Assembly: GCA_900298995.1 (NCBI GenBank)
Contig: OMIC01000039.1
Coordinates: 124,001-188,000, forward strand
Source: Hyphomicrobiaceae bacterium
GTDB taxonomy: Bacteria; Pseudomonadota; Alphaproteobacteria; Rhizobiales; Aestuariivirgaceae
Direction: 5' to 3'
DNA: 64,000 bases
The position numbers and the translations under genes were made by a program. The notes under the pieces were generated by a model. The model was given only the letters and a program-made list of their open reading frames with translations, did not search any database and was not told the origin of the DNA. Positions 1 through 8,538 of the stretch are shown piece by piece. Numbering within the stretch: the stretch's first letter is position 1; the number at the start of each line of letters is the position of its first letter.

Positions 1-2
1 CG

Positions 3-587
3 GGGATGATCACCCGTGGCGAAACCCCCAACGCCGTCAAGGATCTGGAGGGCGCGCGCGCCCGGCTGCCCATCTATTCGGGCGAGCCGATCCTGAATTC
101 CAAGGTGGTGAAGCCTGGCGACCGCGGTTTCATGAGCGCCATCCTGCCCGAGGGGATGCGCGCGGTGTCGGTTGGCATTTCCGACCGGACGGCGGCGAGC
201 GGCTTCATTCTGCCGGATGACCGCGTCGATGTGATCCTGACGCGCCGCAGCAACGCATACGCAGGCGGACGCAATGTGAACAGCGAGACGGTTCTCTCGA
301 ACGTTCGGGTGCTCGCCATCAACCAGACCCTCCGCGAGGAAGACGGCAAGCCCGCCATACCCGATGGCCGGACAGCCGTCCTCGAACTCGAACCCAAACA
401 GGCCGAGGTCATGGCGAAGATCGAATCGGCCGGCGAGGTCTCCCTCGCGTTGCGATCGCTCGCCGATGACACCACCGGAGATCAGCGGCCCATACTGTCG
501 GAAGCCTACAGGACTGGCCGCAGCTCAGCCGCCGGCGGACCGCTGGTGGTGCGCTACGGCCTCGAACGATTGATCACCAACCGGTGA
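3..587 (+). CDS. cpaB: Flp pilus assembly protein CpaB (RcpC), 5'-truncated by window edge
   Basis: Only the C-terminal 194 codons are visible; the frame is open to the left edge, so the true start lies outside the window. The visible part has the SAF/RcpC-type region (GEPILNSKV, then GMRAVSVGISD and GFILPDDRVDVI) followed by the beta-rich RcpC C-terminus ending in VRYGLERLITNR. CpaB is a periplasmic, inner-membrane-anchored Tad pilus component thought to work with the secretin CpaC. The cpaC start lies 9 nt after its stop, and six more tad genes follow, which supports the assignment. The usual first genes of the locus (pilin and prepilin peptidase cpaA) would be expected to the left. Confidence 0.93.
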   Translation, partial: GMITRGETPNAVKDLEGARARLPIYSGEPILNSKVVKPGDRGFMSAILPEGMRAVSVGISDRTAASGFILPDDRVDVILTRRSNAYAGGRNVNSETVLSNVRVLAINQTLREEDGKPAIPDGRTAVLELEPKQAEVMAKIESAGEVSLALRSLADDTTGDQRPILSEAYRTGRSSAAGGPLVVRYGLERLITNR

Positions 588-596
588 GACTCAGCA

Positions 597-2036
597 ATGA
601 TCATGACAAAAACAAGCCATAGACCAACATCCCGCGGAGGCCAGCGTCTGCGCCGGAGCCTCGTTGCAGGCCTCTCCGCGCTTGCGGCGCTCTGTTTCTT
701 GCACGGGTTCGTGCCAGGCGCCCACGCCACGGACGCCGACACGATCAATGTCTCGGGTGGCGCCCAGCAGGGCCGATCCCTGCGGCTCGGCCTCGCCAAG
801 AGCGCCGTCATCAAGCTTCCCGCCGCCGCCAAGGATGTCATCGTGGGCGATACCGGGCTCGTCGATGTGATCCTGAAGAACCGCACCACCGCATATCTCT
901 TCGCCCGAAAGGCGGGTCAGACGAACGTCTTCTTCCTCGATGAGACCGGACGGCAGATCCTCCAGCTTGACCTCGAGGTGACTCTCGACTCGCAGGCCCT
1001 CAAGAACCTGCTCGACAGGGCTATTCCCGGAAGCTCCATCCAGGTCGACAGCACGGGGGCGAATGTCGTTCTCAAGGGCTCTGTTCCGAGTGCCGAGCAA
1101 GGCAAGAAGGCGCAGGAGCTGGCCGAGCGCTTCATGGCCAGCAACGACGGGGATACGGATTCCGTGGTCAATCTTCTGACCATCGCCCAGGGTGATCAGG
1201 TCATGCTGAAGGTACGCGTGGTCGAGTTGAAGCGCACCGTCCTCAAGCAGCTTGGCATCGACCTGAAGAACGGCCGGCTCTCCATCGGCAATTTCAACTT
1301 CGATTTCAAGAATACCACCACTCTCTTCGACGATGCGCATGTGCTGAATGGTACGGCTGCTTTTGGCGGTCCTGCCCTCAGCGTGGACGCTACCATCAAG
1401 GCGCTGGAGAGCAGCGGACTAGCGACAATTCTCGCGGAGCCGGCGCTGACTGCTGTGTCGGGCGCGCCCGCGCGTTTCCGAGTGGGCGGTGAATATCCGT
1501 ATCAGAATTGCGAAATCGGCAGCAATACCATCTGCAACACCGAGTTCCGCAACTACGGTATCTCGCTGGACTTTACGCCGACTGTCCTGGCGGAAGGCCG
1601 CATCGCGCTGAACATCCATACACAGGTCAGCGATCTCGCTGAGAATGTCTTCGGCGGCGAACCGGTTATTGACAGCCGCGAGGCCCAGACCTCGCTCGAG
1701 ATTCCGAGCGGCGGCTCGATGATGATCGCCGGCCTGATCCGTGATTCCTCAATTCAGCGACTCAACGCCACGCCTGGCCTGCGCGCCTTGCCTTTTGTCG
1801 GCACGCTGTTCTCCAACCGCGCCACCCAGCAGAACCAGACCGAACTGGTCGTCATTGTCACGCCCTACATCGTCGGTCCCACCGGCGAGGAAGAACTCGT
1901 GACGCCAACCGACCGCTTCAACATGGCCACGGACATGCAGCAGGTGTTCCTCGGCCGCCTCAACCGCGTCTACGGCCTGCCGGAGGGTCCGTCGACTACA
2001 AAGTACCATGGCCAGGTCGGCCATATCGTCGAATGA
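597..2036 (+). CDS. cpaC: Tad pilus secretin CpaC (RcpA)
   Basis: Outer-membrane secretin of the Flp/Tad pilus, 479 residues. A signal peptide lies at about residues 20-45 (hydrophobic core then AHATDAD). A pilus-formation N-terminal domain covers about 58-120 (GRSLRLGLAKSAVIKLP) and a BON-like domain about 134-190. The secretin domain starts near residue 200 (VMLKVRVVELKR) and includes the typical IPSGGSMMIAGLI and TELVVIVTPYIV segments near the C-terminus. The order cpaB-cpaC-cpaD is canonical. A second ATG lies two codons downstream, so the exact start is uncertain by a few residues. The stop overlaps the region just before cpaD. Confidence 0.95.
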   Translation: MIMTKTSHRPTSRGGQRLRRSLVAGLSALAALCFLHGFVPGAHATDADTINVSGGAQQGRSLRLGLAKSAVIKLPAAAKDVIVGDTGLVDVILKNRTTAYLFARKAGQTNVFFLDETGRQILQLDLEVTLDSQALKNLLDRAIPGSSIQVDSTGANVVLKGSVPSAEQGKKAQELAERFMASNDGDTDSVVNLLTIAQGDQVMLKVRVVELKRTVLKQLGIDLKNGRLSIGNFNFDFKNTTTLFDDAHVLNGTAAFGGPALSVDATIKALESSGLATILAEPALTAVSGAPARFRVGGEYPYQNCEIGSNTICNTEFRNYGISLDFTPTVLAEGRIALNIHTQVSDLAENVFGGEPVIDSREAQTSLEIPSGGSMMIAGLIRDSSIQRLNATPGLRALPFVGTLFSNRATQQNQTELVVIVTPYIVGPTGEEELVTPTDRFNMATDMQQVFLGRLNRVYGLPEGPSTTKYHGQVGHIVE

Positions 2037-2050
2037 TCCTGGAGGTAGAC

Positions 2051-2734
2051 ATGAGAACCACACGCGCCATCTCCGCTCCTGGCCGCCTCACGATCGCAAT
2101 GTTGTTGCTTGCAGGCACAACCTTTCTGAATGCCTGCTCCCAGGAATTCACGGGCATCGACGATGTCTATGCCCCGACAAAGCCTGAGGAACGCTTTCCG
2201 ATTGAGGTGGTCGAAAAGCCGGTGAAACTCACCGTCTCCGCCGCATCCGGCAGGCTCGGACCAGCCGAATCCGATCAGATCATCGGTCTGGCGTGGCAGG
2301 CCAAGACGCGCGCCATCACAGGCGTGACCGTCGCATATCCGGCTGGAAGCCGAAACGGGCGAAAGGTAGCCGCCGAAGTCGCTGCCCTGGTGGCGCAGCA
2401 GGGCGTGCCCCGGACCCGGATCCATACTGCAGCCTACAACGGCAAGTCTGACACCGTCACAATGGCCTTTGTGGTTCGGGTCGCCAGCACCAAGGAGTGC
2501 GGGGACTGGTCGCACAACATCGCCAACACCTACAGGAACGAACTTTATCCGAACATGGGCTGCGCCATGCAGAACAACGTCGCGGCGATGGTCTCAAACC
2601 CCGATGATCTGCTGGCCCCGCGCGCATCACCGCCGGTGCGCAGCGCCGCGCGCGATCCCGCAATGGACAACTATCTTTCCAATGACTGGACAGAACCAGT
2701 GGTGACATTCGGAGACACGCTCAATGACAACTGA
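2051..2734 (+). CDS. cpaD: Tad pilus lipoprotein CpaD
   Basis: 227-residue pilus-biogenesis lipoprotein, predicted to assist the CpaC secretin at the outer membrane. The N-terminus has a basic start, a hydrophobic stretch and a lipobox-like LNAC with the lipidated Cys at residue 29. I chose the ATG at 2051 over an in-frame ATG at 2033 because a strong GGAGGT ribosome-binding site sits at 2041-2046. The central region has the CpaD pattern (DQIIGLAWQAK, then VTVAYPAGSRNGRK) and conserved Cys residues around ECGDWSHNIANTYRN and MGCAMQNNVAAMV. It lies between cpaC and cpaE in the usual order. Confidence 0.92.
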   Translation: MRTTRAISAPGRLTIAMLLLAGTTFLNACSQEFTGIDDVYAPTKPEERFPIEVVEKPVKLTVSAASGRLGPAESDQIIGLAWQAKTRAITGVTVAYPAGSRNGRKVAAEVAALVAQQGVPRTRIHTAAYNGKSDTVTMAFVVRVASTKECGDWSHNIANTYRNELYPNMGCAMQNNVAAMVSNPDDLLAPRASPPVRSAARDPAMDNYLSNDWTEPVVTFGDTLNDN

Positions 2735-2791
2735 GAAAATCGGTTGGACCTTCCTATAGGTTCTCCCTCATCGTCCAACTCGACAGGCAAG

Positions 2792-4057
2792 ATGAAAATG
2801 CAAGCCGCACAGGATCCCATTCTAAACAGAGGTTCCGGCCAGGGCCTGGTTGCCATGGTGCCGCGCATCAATATCCAGGCGTTCTGCGAAACCGCGCAGA
2901 CGGCTGAGGCCATGCGCGCCGCAGCCCAGGACCGGCGGATGGCGCAGGCCCACTGTCAGGTTCAGATGGGTGGCATTCCTGCGGCAGTTCGTCTCTATGA
3001 AATGCAGTCGACGCCAAACCTTCTGATTGTCGAGTCAACGGTCGACCAGGGCACGCTGCTTGGAAATCTTGCCGCTCTGGCCAATGTCTGCCAGCCCGAC
3101 ACGAAGGTCGTCGTCGTTGGTCAGACCAATGATGTGCTTCTCTACAGGGAGTTGATCCGTCAGGGCGTGAGTGAATACCTCGTTGCACCCGTCAATCAGC
3201 TCCAGTTGATCGAGACCATCTCCAGTCTTTACCGCAGTTCCAAGGCCGTGCCCGTCGGGCGGGTCCTGGCCTTCATGGCAGCGCGCGGCGGCACCGGGTC
3301 CAGCACGATCGCACACAACTGCGCCTGGGAGATAGCGCGCACGGCCAATCTCGAGACCGTCATCGTCGACCTTGACCTCGCGTATGGAACCGCGGGCCTC
3401 AATTTCAATCTGGACACAAGCAATGGCCTGCTTGAAGCCCTTGATCAGCCATCACGCATAGATCCCGTACTGATCGACAGGCTGCTGGCCAAGGTCGATG
3501 GGAAGCTTAGCCTGCTCAGCGGGCCCGGTGGCATAGAACGAGATATCAATATCACGTCAGACGCTGTCGAAGCGGTGCTCCTCGCCCTGCGAGCCTCGAT
3601 CCCCATGATCATTGTCGATCTTCCAATGCTATGGGCGCCATGGGTCAGGTTTGCCCTCAATCATGCCGATCAGGTGATTATCACGGCCGAGCCGGAACTC
3701 GCCAGCCTGCGAAATGCAAAATACATCTCCGACGCGCTCAAGCTGGCGCGTCCCAATGATGCCCCGCCTATGCTGCTTCTCAATCGGGTGGGCGTCCCCA
3801 GGCGCCCCGAGATTACCGCCCAGGATTTCAGGAAGGCGATTGGCCTTGATGTTGCCGCGGTCATTCCCAGTGATCCGCAAAGCTTCGGTACTGCGTTGAA
3901 CGGTGGAAAGATGCTGCTGGACGTCGCGGCCAAGAGCAAGGCAGCGGAGGCCCTGCGGCGGTTCGCCCGCGGCTTCGCTGGTTCTGAGAAAGTCGTGAAG
4001 TCTGGGTCAGCGTTCGATACAATCTTCGATCTTATCCCTGCACTTAGGAAAAAGTGA
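2792..4057 (+). CDS. cpaE: Pilus assembly ATPase CpaE (MinD/ParA-like)
   Basis: 421-residue cytoplasmic protein with a receiver-like N-terminal domain (about residues 75-145, no clear phospho-Asp pattern) followed by a MinD/ParA-like P-loop domain. The ATPase motif reads ARGGTGSSTIAHN near residue 160, the deviant Walker A typical of CpaE/TadZ, and the Walker B-like part reads VIVDLDLAYGTAGL. CpaE/TadZ is known to help place the Tad machinery at the pole. The ATG at 2792 is preceded by an AGGCAAG-like ribosome-binding site; an in-frame TTG at 2744 would add 16 residues that do not look like the family. Its TGA overlaps the ATG of cpaF by one base. Confidence 0.93.
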   Translation: MKMQAAQDPILNRGSGQGLVAMVPRINIQAFCETAQTAEAMRAAAQDRRMAQAHCQVQMGGIPAAVRLYEMQSTPNLLIVESTVDQGTLLGNLAALANVCQPDTKVVVVGQTNDVLLYRELIRQGVSEYLVAPVNQLQLIETISSLYRSSKAVPVGRVLAFMAARGGTGSSTIAHNCAWEIARTANLETVIVDLDLAYGTAGLNFNLDTSNGLLEALDQPSRIDPVLIDRLLAKVDGKLSLLSGPGGIERDINITSDAVEAVLLALRASIPMIIVDLPMLWAPWVRFALNHADQVIITAEPELASLRNAKYISDALKLARPNDAPPMLLLNRVGVPRRPEITAQDFRKAIGLDVAAVIPSDPQSFGTALNGGKMLLDVAAKSKAAEALRRFARGFAGSEKVVKSGSAFDTIFDLIPALRKK

Positions 4058-5598
4058 TGTTTGGCAAGCGTTCGGGCGAAAGTCCGTCTAAGGAGGTTGT
4101 TGCCACACCGACCAATCGAGAGGTTGTAGTCGATAATATGACACAACCGGAAGCTTCGTCTGATCTAGGTCGACAGGTAGCGACCGGATTCGGCGGCCAG
4201 GCACAGCGCAGTCCGGCGACACAGTCGCAGCCGTCGTCTTTCCGGCCGACCGCAGGAACGGCGCCCTCCTTCGCGAGCAGCGATGCCGCAAGCCAGTCTC
4301 GGCATACGCAAAGCTATTACGACATGAAGAGCAAGATCTTCAATGCGCTGATCGATGCCATCGATCTTACGCAGCTTGCACAGATTGACCGGAATGCGGC
4401 CCGCGATGAAATCAGGGATATCGTCAATGAGATCATTGCTCTCAGGGATGTCCCGATTTCCGTATCCGAGCAGGAAGAGCTGCTCGAGGACATCTGCAAT
4501 GACGTCCTGGGATTTGGTCCTCTCGAGCCGTTGCTCGCGCGGGATGACATTTCGGACATCATGGTCAATGGTGCAAATGCGACATTCATCGAAGTTGCGG
4601 GCCGGGTGCAGAAAACCGGCGTACGGTTTCGCGACAACACACAGCTTCTGAACATCTGTCAGCGCATCGTCAGTCAGATTGGTCGCCGTGTTGATGAATC
4701 AAGCCCGATCTGCGACGCGCGTCTGCTTGATGGCTCGCGCGTCAATGTGATCGTCCCGCCGCTTGCCATCGATGGACCCACACTCACGATCCGCAAGTTC
4801 AAGAAGGATCGACTGAAGCTCCCGGATCTCGTTCGCTTTGGCTCGATAACTCCCGAGGGTGCGACACTTCTGGAGATCATAGGCCGCGTGCGGTGCAATG
4901 TGCTGATTTCCGGCGGTACCGGTTCCGGCAAGACGACACTTCTCAATTGTCTTACCGCCTATATCGACAATGATGAGCGCATCATCACCTGCGAAGACGC
5001 CGCTGAATTGCAGTTGCAGCAACCCCACATCGTGCGGCTCGAAACGCGTCCACCCAACCTTGAGGGGGAGGGTGAGATCACCATGCGTGATCTGGTCAAG
5101 AACTGCCTGCGCATGCGGCCTGAACGGATCATCGTCGGCGAAGTGCGTGGCGCTGAGGCGTTCGACCTTCTGCAGGCCATGAACACCGGCCATGACGGGT
5201 CCATGGGCACGCTGCACGCAAACAGCCCACGCGAGGCCTTGTCGCGTATCGAATCGATGATCACGATGGGTGGATTCGCACTCCCCTCGCGGACCGTGAA
5301 GGAGATGATATCTGACTCAATCGATCTCATCGTACAGGCGGCTCGTCTCCGTGATGGTTCTCGGCGGATAACGCACATCACGGAGATTGTGGGCATGGAA
5401 GGCGATGTTATCATCACCCAGGATCTCTTCGTCTATGAGATCCTCGGTGAGGACGCAAATGGCAAGATCATGGGCCGTCACAGGTCAACTGGCATTGCGC
5501 GGCCGAATTTCTGGGAACGCGCCCGTTACTTCAACGAGGAGCGGCGGCTCGCCGAGACGCTTGAAATGGCCGAATTGCGCAGCGAACCGGCGCCGTAG
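4057..5598 (+). CDS. cpaF: Tad pilus secretion ATPase CpaF (TadA)
   Basis: 513-residue type II/IV secretion ATPase that powers pilus assembly. A low-complexity N-terminal linker of about 85 residues precedes the conserved domain. The Walker A motif [14 protein letters not shown] lies near residue 284. The Walker B and Asp/His box segments ([17 protein letters not shown], then [13 protein letters not shown]) lie around residues 350-390. The ATG at 4057 overlaps the cpaE stop; a GTG one codon earlier is possible. It is followed by tadB after 18 nt with an AGGGAGG ribosome-binding site. Confidence 0.96.
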   Translation: MFGKRSGESPSKEVVATPTNREVVVDNMTQPEASSDLGRQVATGFGGQAQRSPATQSQPSSFRPTAGTAPSFASSDAASQSRHTQSYYDMKSKIFNALIDAIDLTQLAQIDRNAARDEIRDIVNEIIALRDVPISVSEQEELLEDICNDVLGFGPLEPLLARDDISDIMVNGANATFIEVAGRVQKTGVRFRDNTQLLNICQRIVSQIGRRVDESSPICDARLLDGSRVNVIVPPLAIDGPTLTIRKFKKDRLKLPDLVRFGSITPEGATLLEIIGRVRCNVLISGGTGSGKTTLLNCLTAYIDNDERIITCEDAAELQLQQPHIVRLETRPPNLEGEGEITMRDLVKNCLRMRPERIIVGEVRGAEAFDLLQAMNTGHDGSMGTLHANSPREALSRIESMITMGGFALPSRTVKEMISDSIDLIVQAARLRDGSRRITHITEIVGMEGDVIITQDLFVYEILGEDANGKIMGRHRSTGIARPNFWERARYFNEERRLAETLEMAELRSEPAP

Positions 5599-5616
5599 GC
5601 CAGGGAGGTCCGCGCG

Positions 5617-6630
5617 ATGATACTCGGCATGGAGACGACACAGCTCGCCATTGTTGCGTTGATCGCGGTTGCGGTAGGCCTCGGGGCGATCGTTGTTGTC
5701 TACCCGCTCCTGATGCCATCCGTACCGGAGGCGCGCGTGCGGGCGCTGGGGCGCGGCCGGCGCGCAGCACCCGCACCACGCCAGTCAGCGATGGAGAGAC
5801 TGGTTGGAAGTCCCAGGGACAGCCGCCGCCGGCAAGTTCAGGATACGCTCAAACAGATCGAAGATCGTGAGAAGCAGCGAAAGAAGAAGGTCACGCTGCG
5901 CAATCTCATCGAGCGATCCGGGCTGGGCATATCGGTCCGTCGGTATTGGGCAGTCTCGGCGCTGATTGGCTCAGCCTTCGCTTTCGTGGCCCTCATTCTC
6001 GGTATTCCGTGGTACGTCGCGATCCTTGCTGGCGTGGTGGGCTTTCTCGGTGTGCCACGGTGGTTTCTTGGTTTCATGGCCAGACGGCGCGAGCAGCAGT
6101 TCCTCGATGGACTTGCCGATGCGATCGACATCATGGTGCGCGGCCTCAAGGCGGGTCTTCCACTCTCGGACGCCATGCGAGTAATCGCCACCGAGGCCGG
6201 TCCGATCATCGGGCCTGAGTTTCTCGAAGTGATCGAGGGACAGCGGATCGGGATACCGATCGATCAGGGTCTTGAGCGCATGTATGAGCGGATGCCGTTG
6301 CCTGAAGTGAGCTTCCTCGGCATCGTCATCAGTATTCAGTCCAAGACGGGTGGCAATCTTTCCGAGGCGCTTGGCAATCTCTCAAAGGTGCTGCGCGAAC
6401 GCAAGAAGATGAAGGGCAAGATCAGATCTATGTCGCAGGAGGCCAAGACATCGGCTATTATCATCGGTTCGTTGCCGTTCCTGATCATCGGTGCGTTGCT
6501 GGTCATCAGCCCGAAATACCTCACGCCGTTCTTTGAGACCGAGATCGGGAACTGGATACTCATCGGTTGCGGTCTGTGGATGCTGGTGGGTATTCTTGTC
6601 ATGCGCAAGATGATCAACTTCAGAATTTGA
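5617..6630 (+). CDS. tadB: Tad pilus inner-membrane platform protein TadB
   Basis: 337-residue member of the GspF/T2SSF family, forming the inner-membrane platform with TadC. There is a first transmembrane segment at about residues 8-30 and a basic linker. A pair of hydrophobic segments near residues 110-150 precedes a T2SSF domain (LADAIDIMVRGLKAGLPLSDAM), and two more hydrophobic segments lie at the C-terminus. A strong AGGGAGG site precedes the start. The next gene, tadC, begins 15 nt downstream, as usual for this family pair. Confidence 0.94.
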   Translation: MILGMETTQLAIVALIAVAVGLGAIVVVYPLLMPSVPEARVRALGRGRRAAPAPRQSAMERLVGSPRDSRRRQVQDTLKQIEDREKQRKKKVTLRNLIERSGLGISVRRYWAVSALIGSAFAFVALILGIPWYVAILAGVVGFLGVPRWFLGFMARRREQQFLDGLADAIDIMVRGLKAGLPLSDAMRVIATEAGPIIGPEFLEVIEGQRIGIPIDQGLERMYERMPLPEVSFLGIVISIQSKTGGNLSEALGNLSKVLRERKKMKGKIRSMSQEAKTSAIIIGSLPFLIIGALLVISPKYLTPFFETEIGNWILIGCGLWMLVGILVMRKMINFRI

Positions 6631-6645
6631 AACGAGACACTCCCC

Positions 6646-7629
6646 ATGACTGAACTGCTGCGAAATCTGCTTGCGCCCGAGGTCCTGGTCACGTTGCTGT
6701 TCGGACTCGCGGCTTTCGCCGCCGTGCTCAGTATCGCTGCGCCAATGATCAAGTCCGATCCGCTCAAGACCCGCATGAAGGAGGTGAGCCTTGAGCGCAA
6801 CAGGCTTCGCGAACGCCAGCGCGCCCAGCTTGGCGCTGCTGCCGAAGGTTCGCGGCTGCGTGACACCGGCAATGCGCGTGTTGCTGGACAGCTTGTTGAA
6901 ACGCTCAATCTCAGGCGCATCTTCGAGCCCGATTCCTCGCGCGAATTGCTACGCCAGGCGGGTCTGCGCAGCGAGAGGCATCTTGTGCTTTATCTCGCGG
7001 CGCGGTTTGCCTCGCCCATTCTATTTGGATTGTTTGCCTTCGTTTATAGTTCGACCGTTCTCGCCGATGTGCTTACGCCACCTTTGCGCCTTGTAGTGAC
7101 AGCGCTCGGCGTATTGTTTGGAAGTTATCTGCCACTTCTCATCGTAAAAAATCTTGTGACGCGCCGTCAGGAGTCCATCCGGCGCGCCTGGCCGGATGCG
7201 CTTGATCTCATGCTGATCTGCGTAGAGTCCGGCATGGCCATCGAGCCTGCGATGCAACGTGTTGCGCGCGAGATCGGACCCATATCGGTGCCGCTTGCCG
7301 AGGAGATGTCGCTCACCGTCGCGGAACTGGCCTATCTCCAGGAGCGGCGCAAGGCCTTCGAGAATCTGGCCAAGCGCACCGGCCTTCCCGGTGTTCGCGC
7401 GGTGGTAACGAGCTTTATCCAGGCAGAGCGCTACGGCACGCCGCTTGGTACCGCCCTGCGCGTGCTTTCCCAGGAGAACCGTGACATGCGCATGGGGGAG
7501 GCCGAACGCAAGGCAGCGGCGCTTCCCCCGAAACTTACCGTTCCGATGATGCTCTTCTTTCTGCCGGTGATCTTCGTGGTGATCCTCGGTCCGTCGGTGT
7601 TCAGCGTCATGAAGCTGATGGGCGACTGA
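6646..7629 (+). CDS. tadC: Tad pilus inner-membrane platform protein TadC
   Basis: 327-residue T2SSF-family protein, paralogous to TadB. Hydrophobic segments lie near residues 15-33, 120-165 and at the extreme C-terminus (VPMMLFFLPVIFVVILGPSV). The T2SSF domain contains RRAWPDALDLMLICVESGM and the YGTPLGTALRVLS segment. It is the last plus-strand gene of the pilus operon; tadD converges on it, with 21 nt between the two stops. Confidence 0.94.
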   Translation: MTELLRNLLAPEVLVTLLFGLAAFAAVLSIAAPMIKSDPLKTRMKEVSLERNRLRERQRAQLGAAAEGSRLRDTGNARVAGQLVETLNLRRIFEPDSSRELLRQAGLRSERHLVLYLAARFASPILFGLFAFVYSSTVLADVLTPPLRLVVTALGVLFGSYLPLLIVKNLVTRRQESIRRAWPDALDLMLICVESGMAIEPAMQRVAREIGPISVPLAEEMSLTVAELAYLQERRKAFENLAKRTGLPGVRAVVTSFIQAERYGTPLGTALRVLSQENRDMRMGEAERKAAALPPKLTVPMMLFFLPVIFVVILGPSVFSVMKLMGD

Positions 7630-7650
7630 TCGTGGTCAAACGCGGGCGTT

Positions 7651-8430
7651 TCAGCCCTGATTGCTCTGGCTGATCTGCTGCCAGGTGTTTGGCTGCGACA
7701 GCATCTTCTGGAGATAAGCCATGTTCTCCGCCACCTGCTCTGGCGGGAGGTCCTCCTTGGCCAATGTCGTCGCTTCTTCAAACCGGCCCTGCAGCCCGAC
7801 CACCAGAGCAAGATTCTGCCTGATGCGCGGCTCTGTCTTGGAGCGTGGCATGGCGTCGGCCTTGCGCAGTTCAGCCTCCGCCTGTTTCAGGTTGCCTTCC
7901 AGGGCATAGGACATGCCGAGATTGTTGATGACGGCCATGTTCTCCGGACTGCTAGCAAGCGCCTTGGCGTATTGCGCGCGCGCTTTCTGGTAAAGTCCCT
8001 GCTGGTCATAGGCCGAACCCAGCGCTGAGGCGATCCGCCAGTCGGAATCGCCCTTGCCTTCGACCGACTCCAGAACAGGTATGGCTTCGTCCGACCGGCC
8101 CGCCGACACCAGCTTGCGGCCATAGAGACCGGTGAGCTGCACATTGTCGGGATTGGCCTGCATCAGGCTCCTGTAGACGTCGAGCTGCTCGGAGGTCTTG
8201 CCAACCGCCTCGAGTCCATTGGCATAGGCCAGACCCCTGTTGATGTCCTTGGGGTCCTTGTTCCAGGCTTCGCCGAGTGCCGCCAGAGATTCCAGCGAGA
8301 CTGGTGTCGTGGACGCGGTCGTCAGCTCATTGCCGGTTCCGAGCTGGCTGGTTGTCTTGTTGCAGCCTGTGAGCAGCGTGGCCGAAGCCAGCGCGAGGAG
8401 AATGGCGGCGTGCCGCGTGACCCGTGACAT
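7651..8430 (-). CDS. tadD: TPR lipoprotein TadD
   Basis: 259-residue protein with a lipoprotein signal peptide: basic MSRVTRH, a hydrophobic core, then LLTGC with the lipidated Cys at residue 23. Tandem tetratricopeptide repeats follow (PDNVQLTGLYGRKLVSAGRSDEAIPVLES and later SPENMAVINNLGMSYALEGNLKQAEAELRKA). TadD-type TPR lipoproteins are a standard part of Tad loci, probably acting at the outer membrane with the secretin. Here it is on the opposite strand from the rest of the operon, so it needs its own promoter. The upstream region carries a CtrA-like motif at 8477-8491. Confidence 0.88.
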   Translation of the reverse strand: MSRVTRHAAILLALASATLLTGCNKTTSQLGTGNELTTASTTPVSLESLAALGEAWNKDPKDINRGLAYANGLEAVGKTSEQLDVYRSLMQANPDNVQLTGLYGRKLVSAGRSDEAIPVLESVEGKGDSDWRIASALGSAYDQQGLYQKARAQYAKALASSPENMAVINNLGMSYALEGNLKQAEAELRKADAMPRSKTEPRIRQNLALVVGLQGRFEEATTLAKEDLPPEQVAENMAYLQKMLSQPNTWQQISQSNQG

Positions 8431-8476
8431 GGACGAACTCCGCTACGATTTGAGGGTGCAGTTTGGCGGAGACTGG

Positions 8477-8491
8477 TCAATAATTGATTAA
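8477..8491. promoter_or_regulatory. CtrA-like motif, 7 of 8 bases (TCAA-N7-TTAA)
   Basis: In the divergent tadD/aminopeptidase intergenic region the sequence reads TCAA, seven bases, TTAACC. The CtrA consensus is TTAA-N7-TTAA, so there is one mismatch in the left half. CtrA is known to control pilus genes in Caulobacter, so control of tadD is plausible, but this is inference from a single degenerate site. Confidence 0.35.
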
Positions 8492-8492
8492 C

Positions 8493-8514
8493 CATAATCC
8501 TGTTTGGGATTATG
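8493..8514. promoter_or_regulatory. Perfect 8-bp inverted repeat upstream of the aminopeptidase gene
   Basis: CATAATCC, a 6-nt spacer, then GGATTATG: a perfect inverted repeat ending 24 nt before the aminopeptidase ATG and abutting the CtrA-like motif. It could be an operator for a dimeric regulator or an mRNA hairpin in the leader. No protein can be named from the sequence. Confidence 0.4.
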
Positions 8515-8538
8515 CAGGGATGAACACCGGAGCGCGCC

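Noticed and set aside
2744-2791. Longer CpaE starting at a TTG
   Set aside because: The added 16 residues are not family-like and the ATG at 2792 has a purine-rich site upstream.
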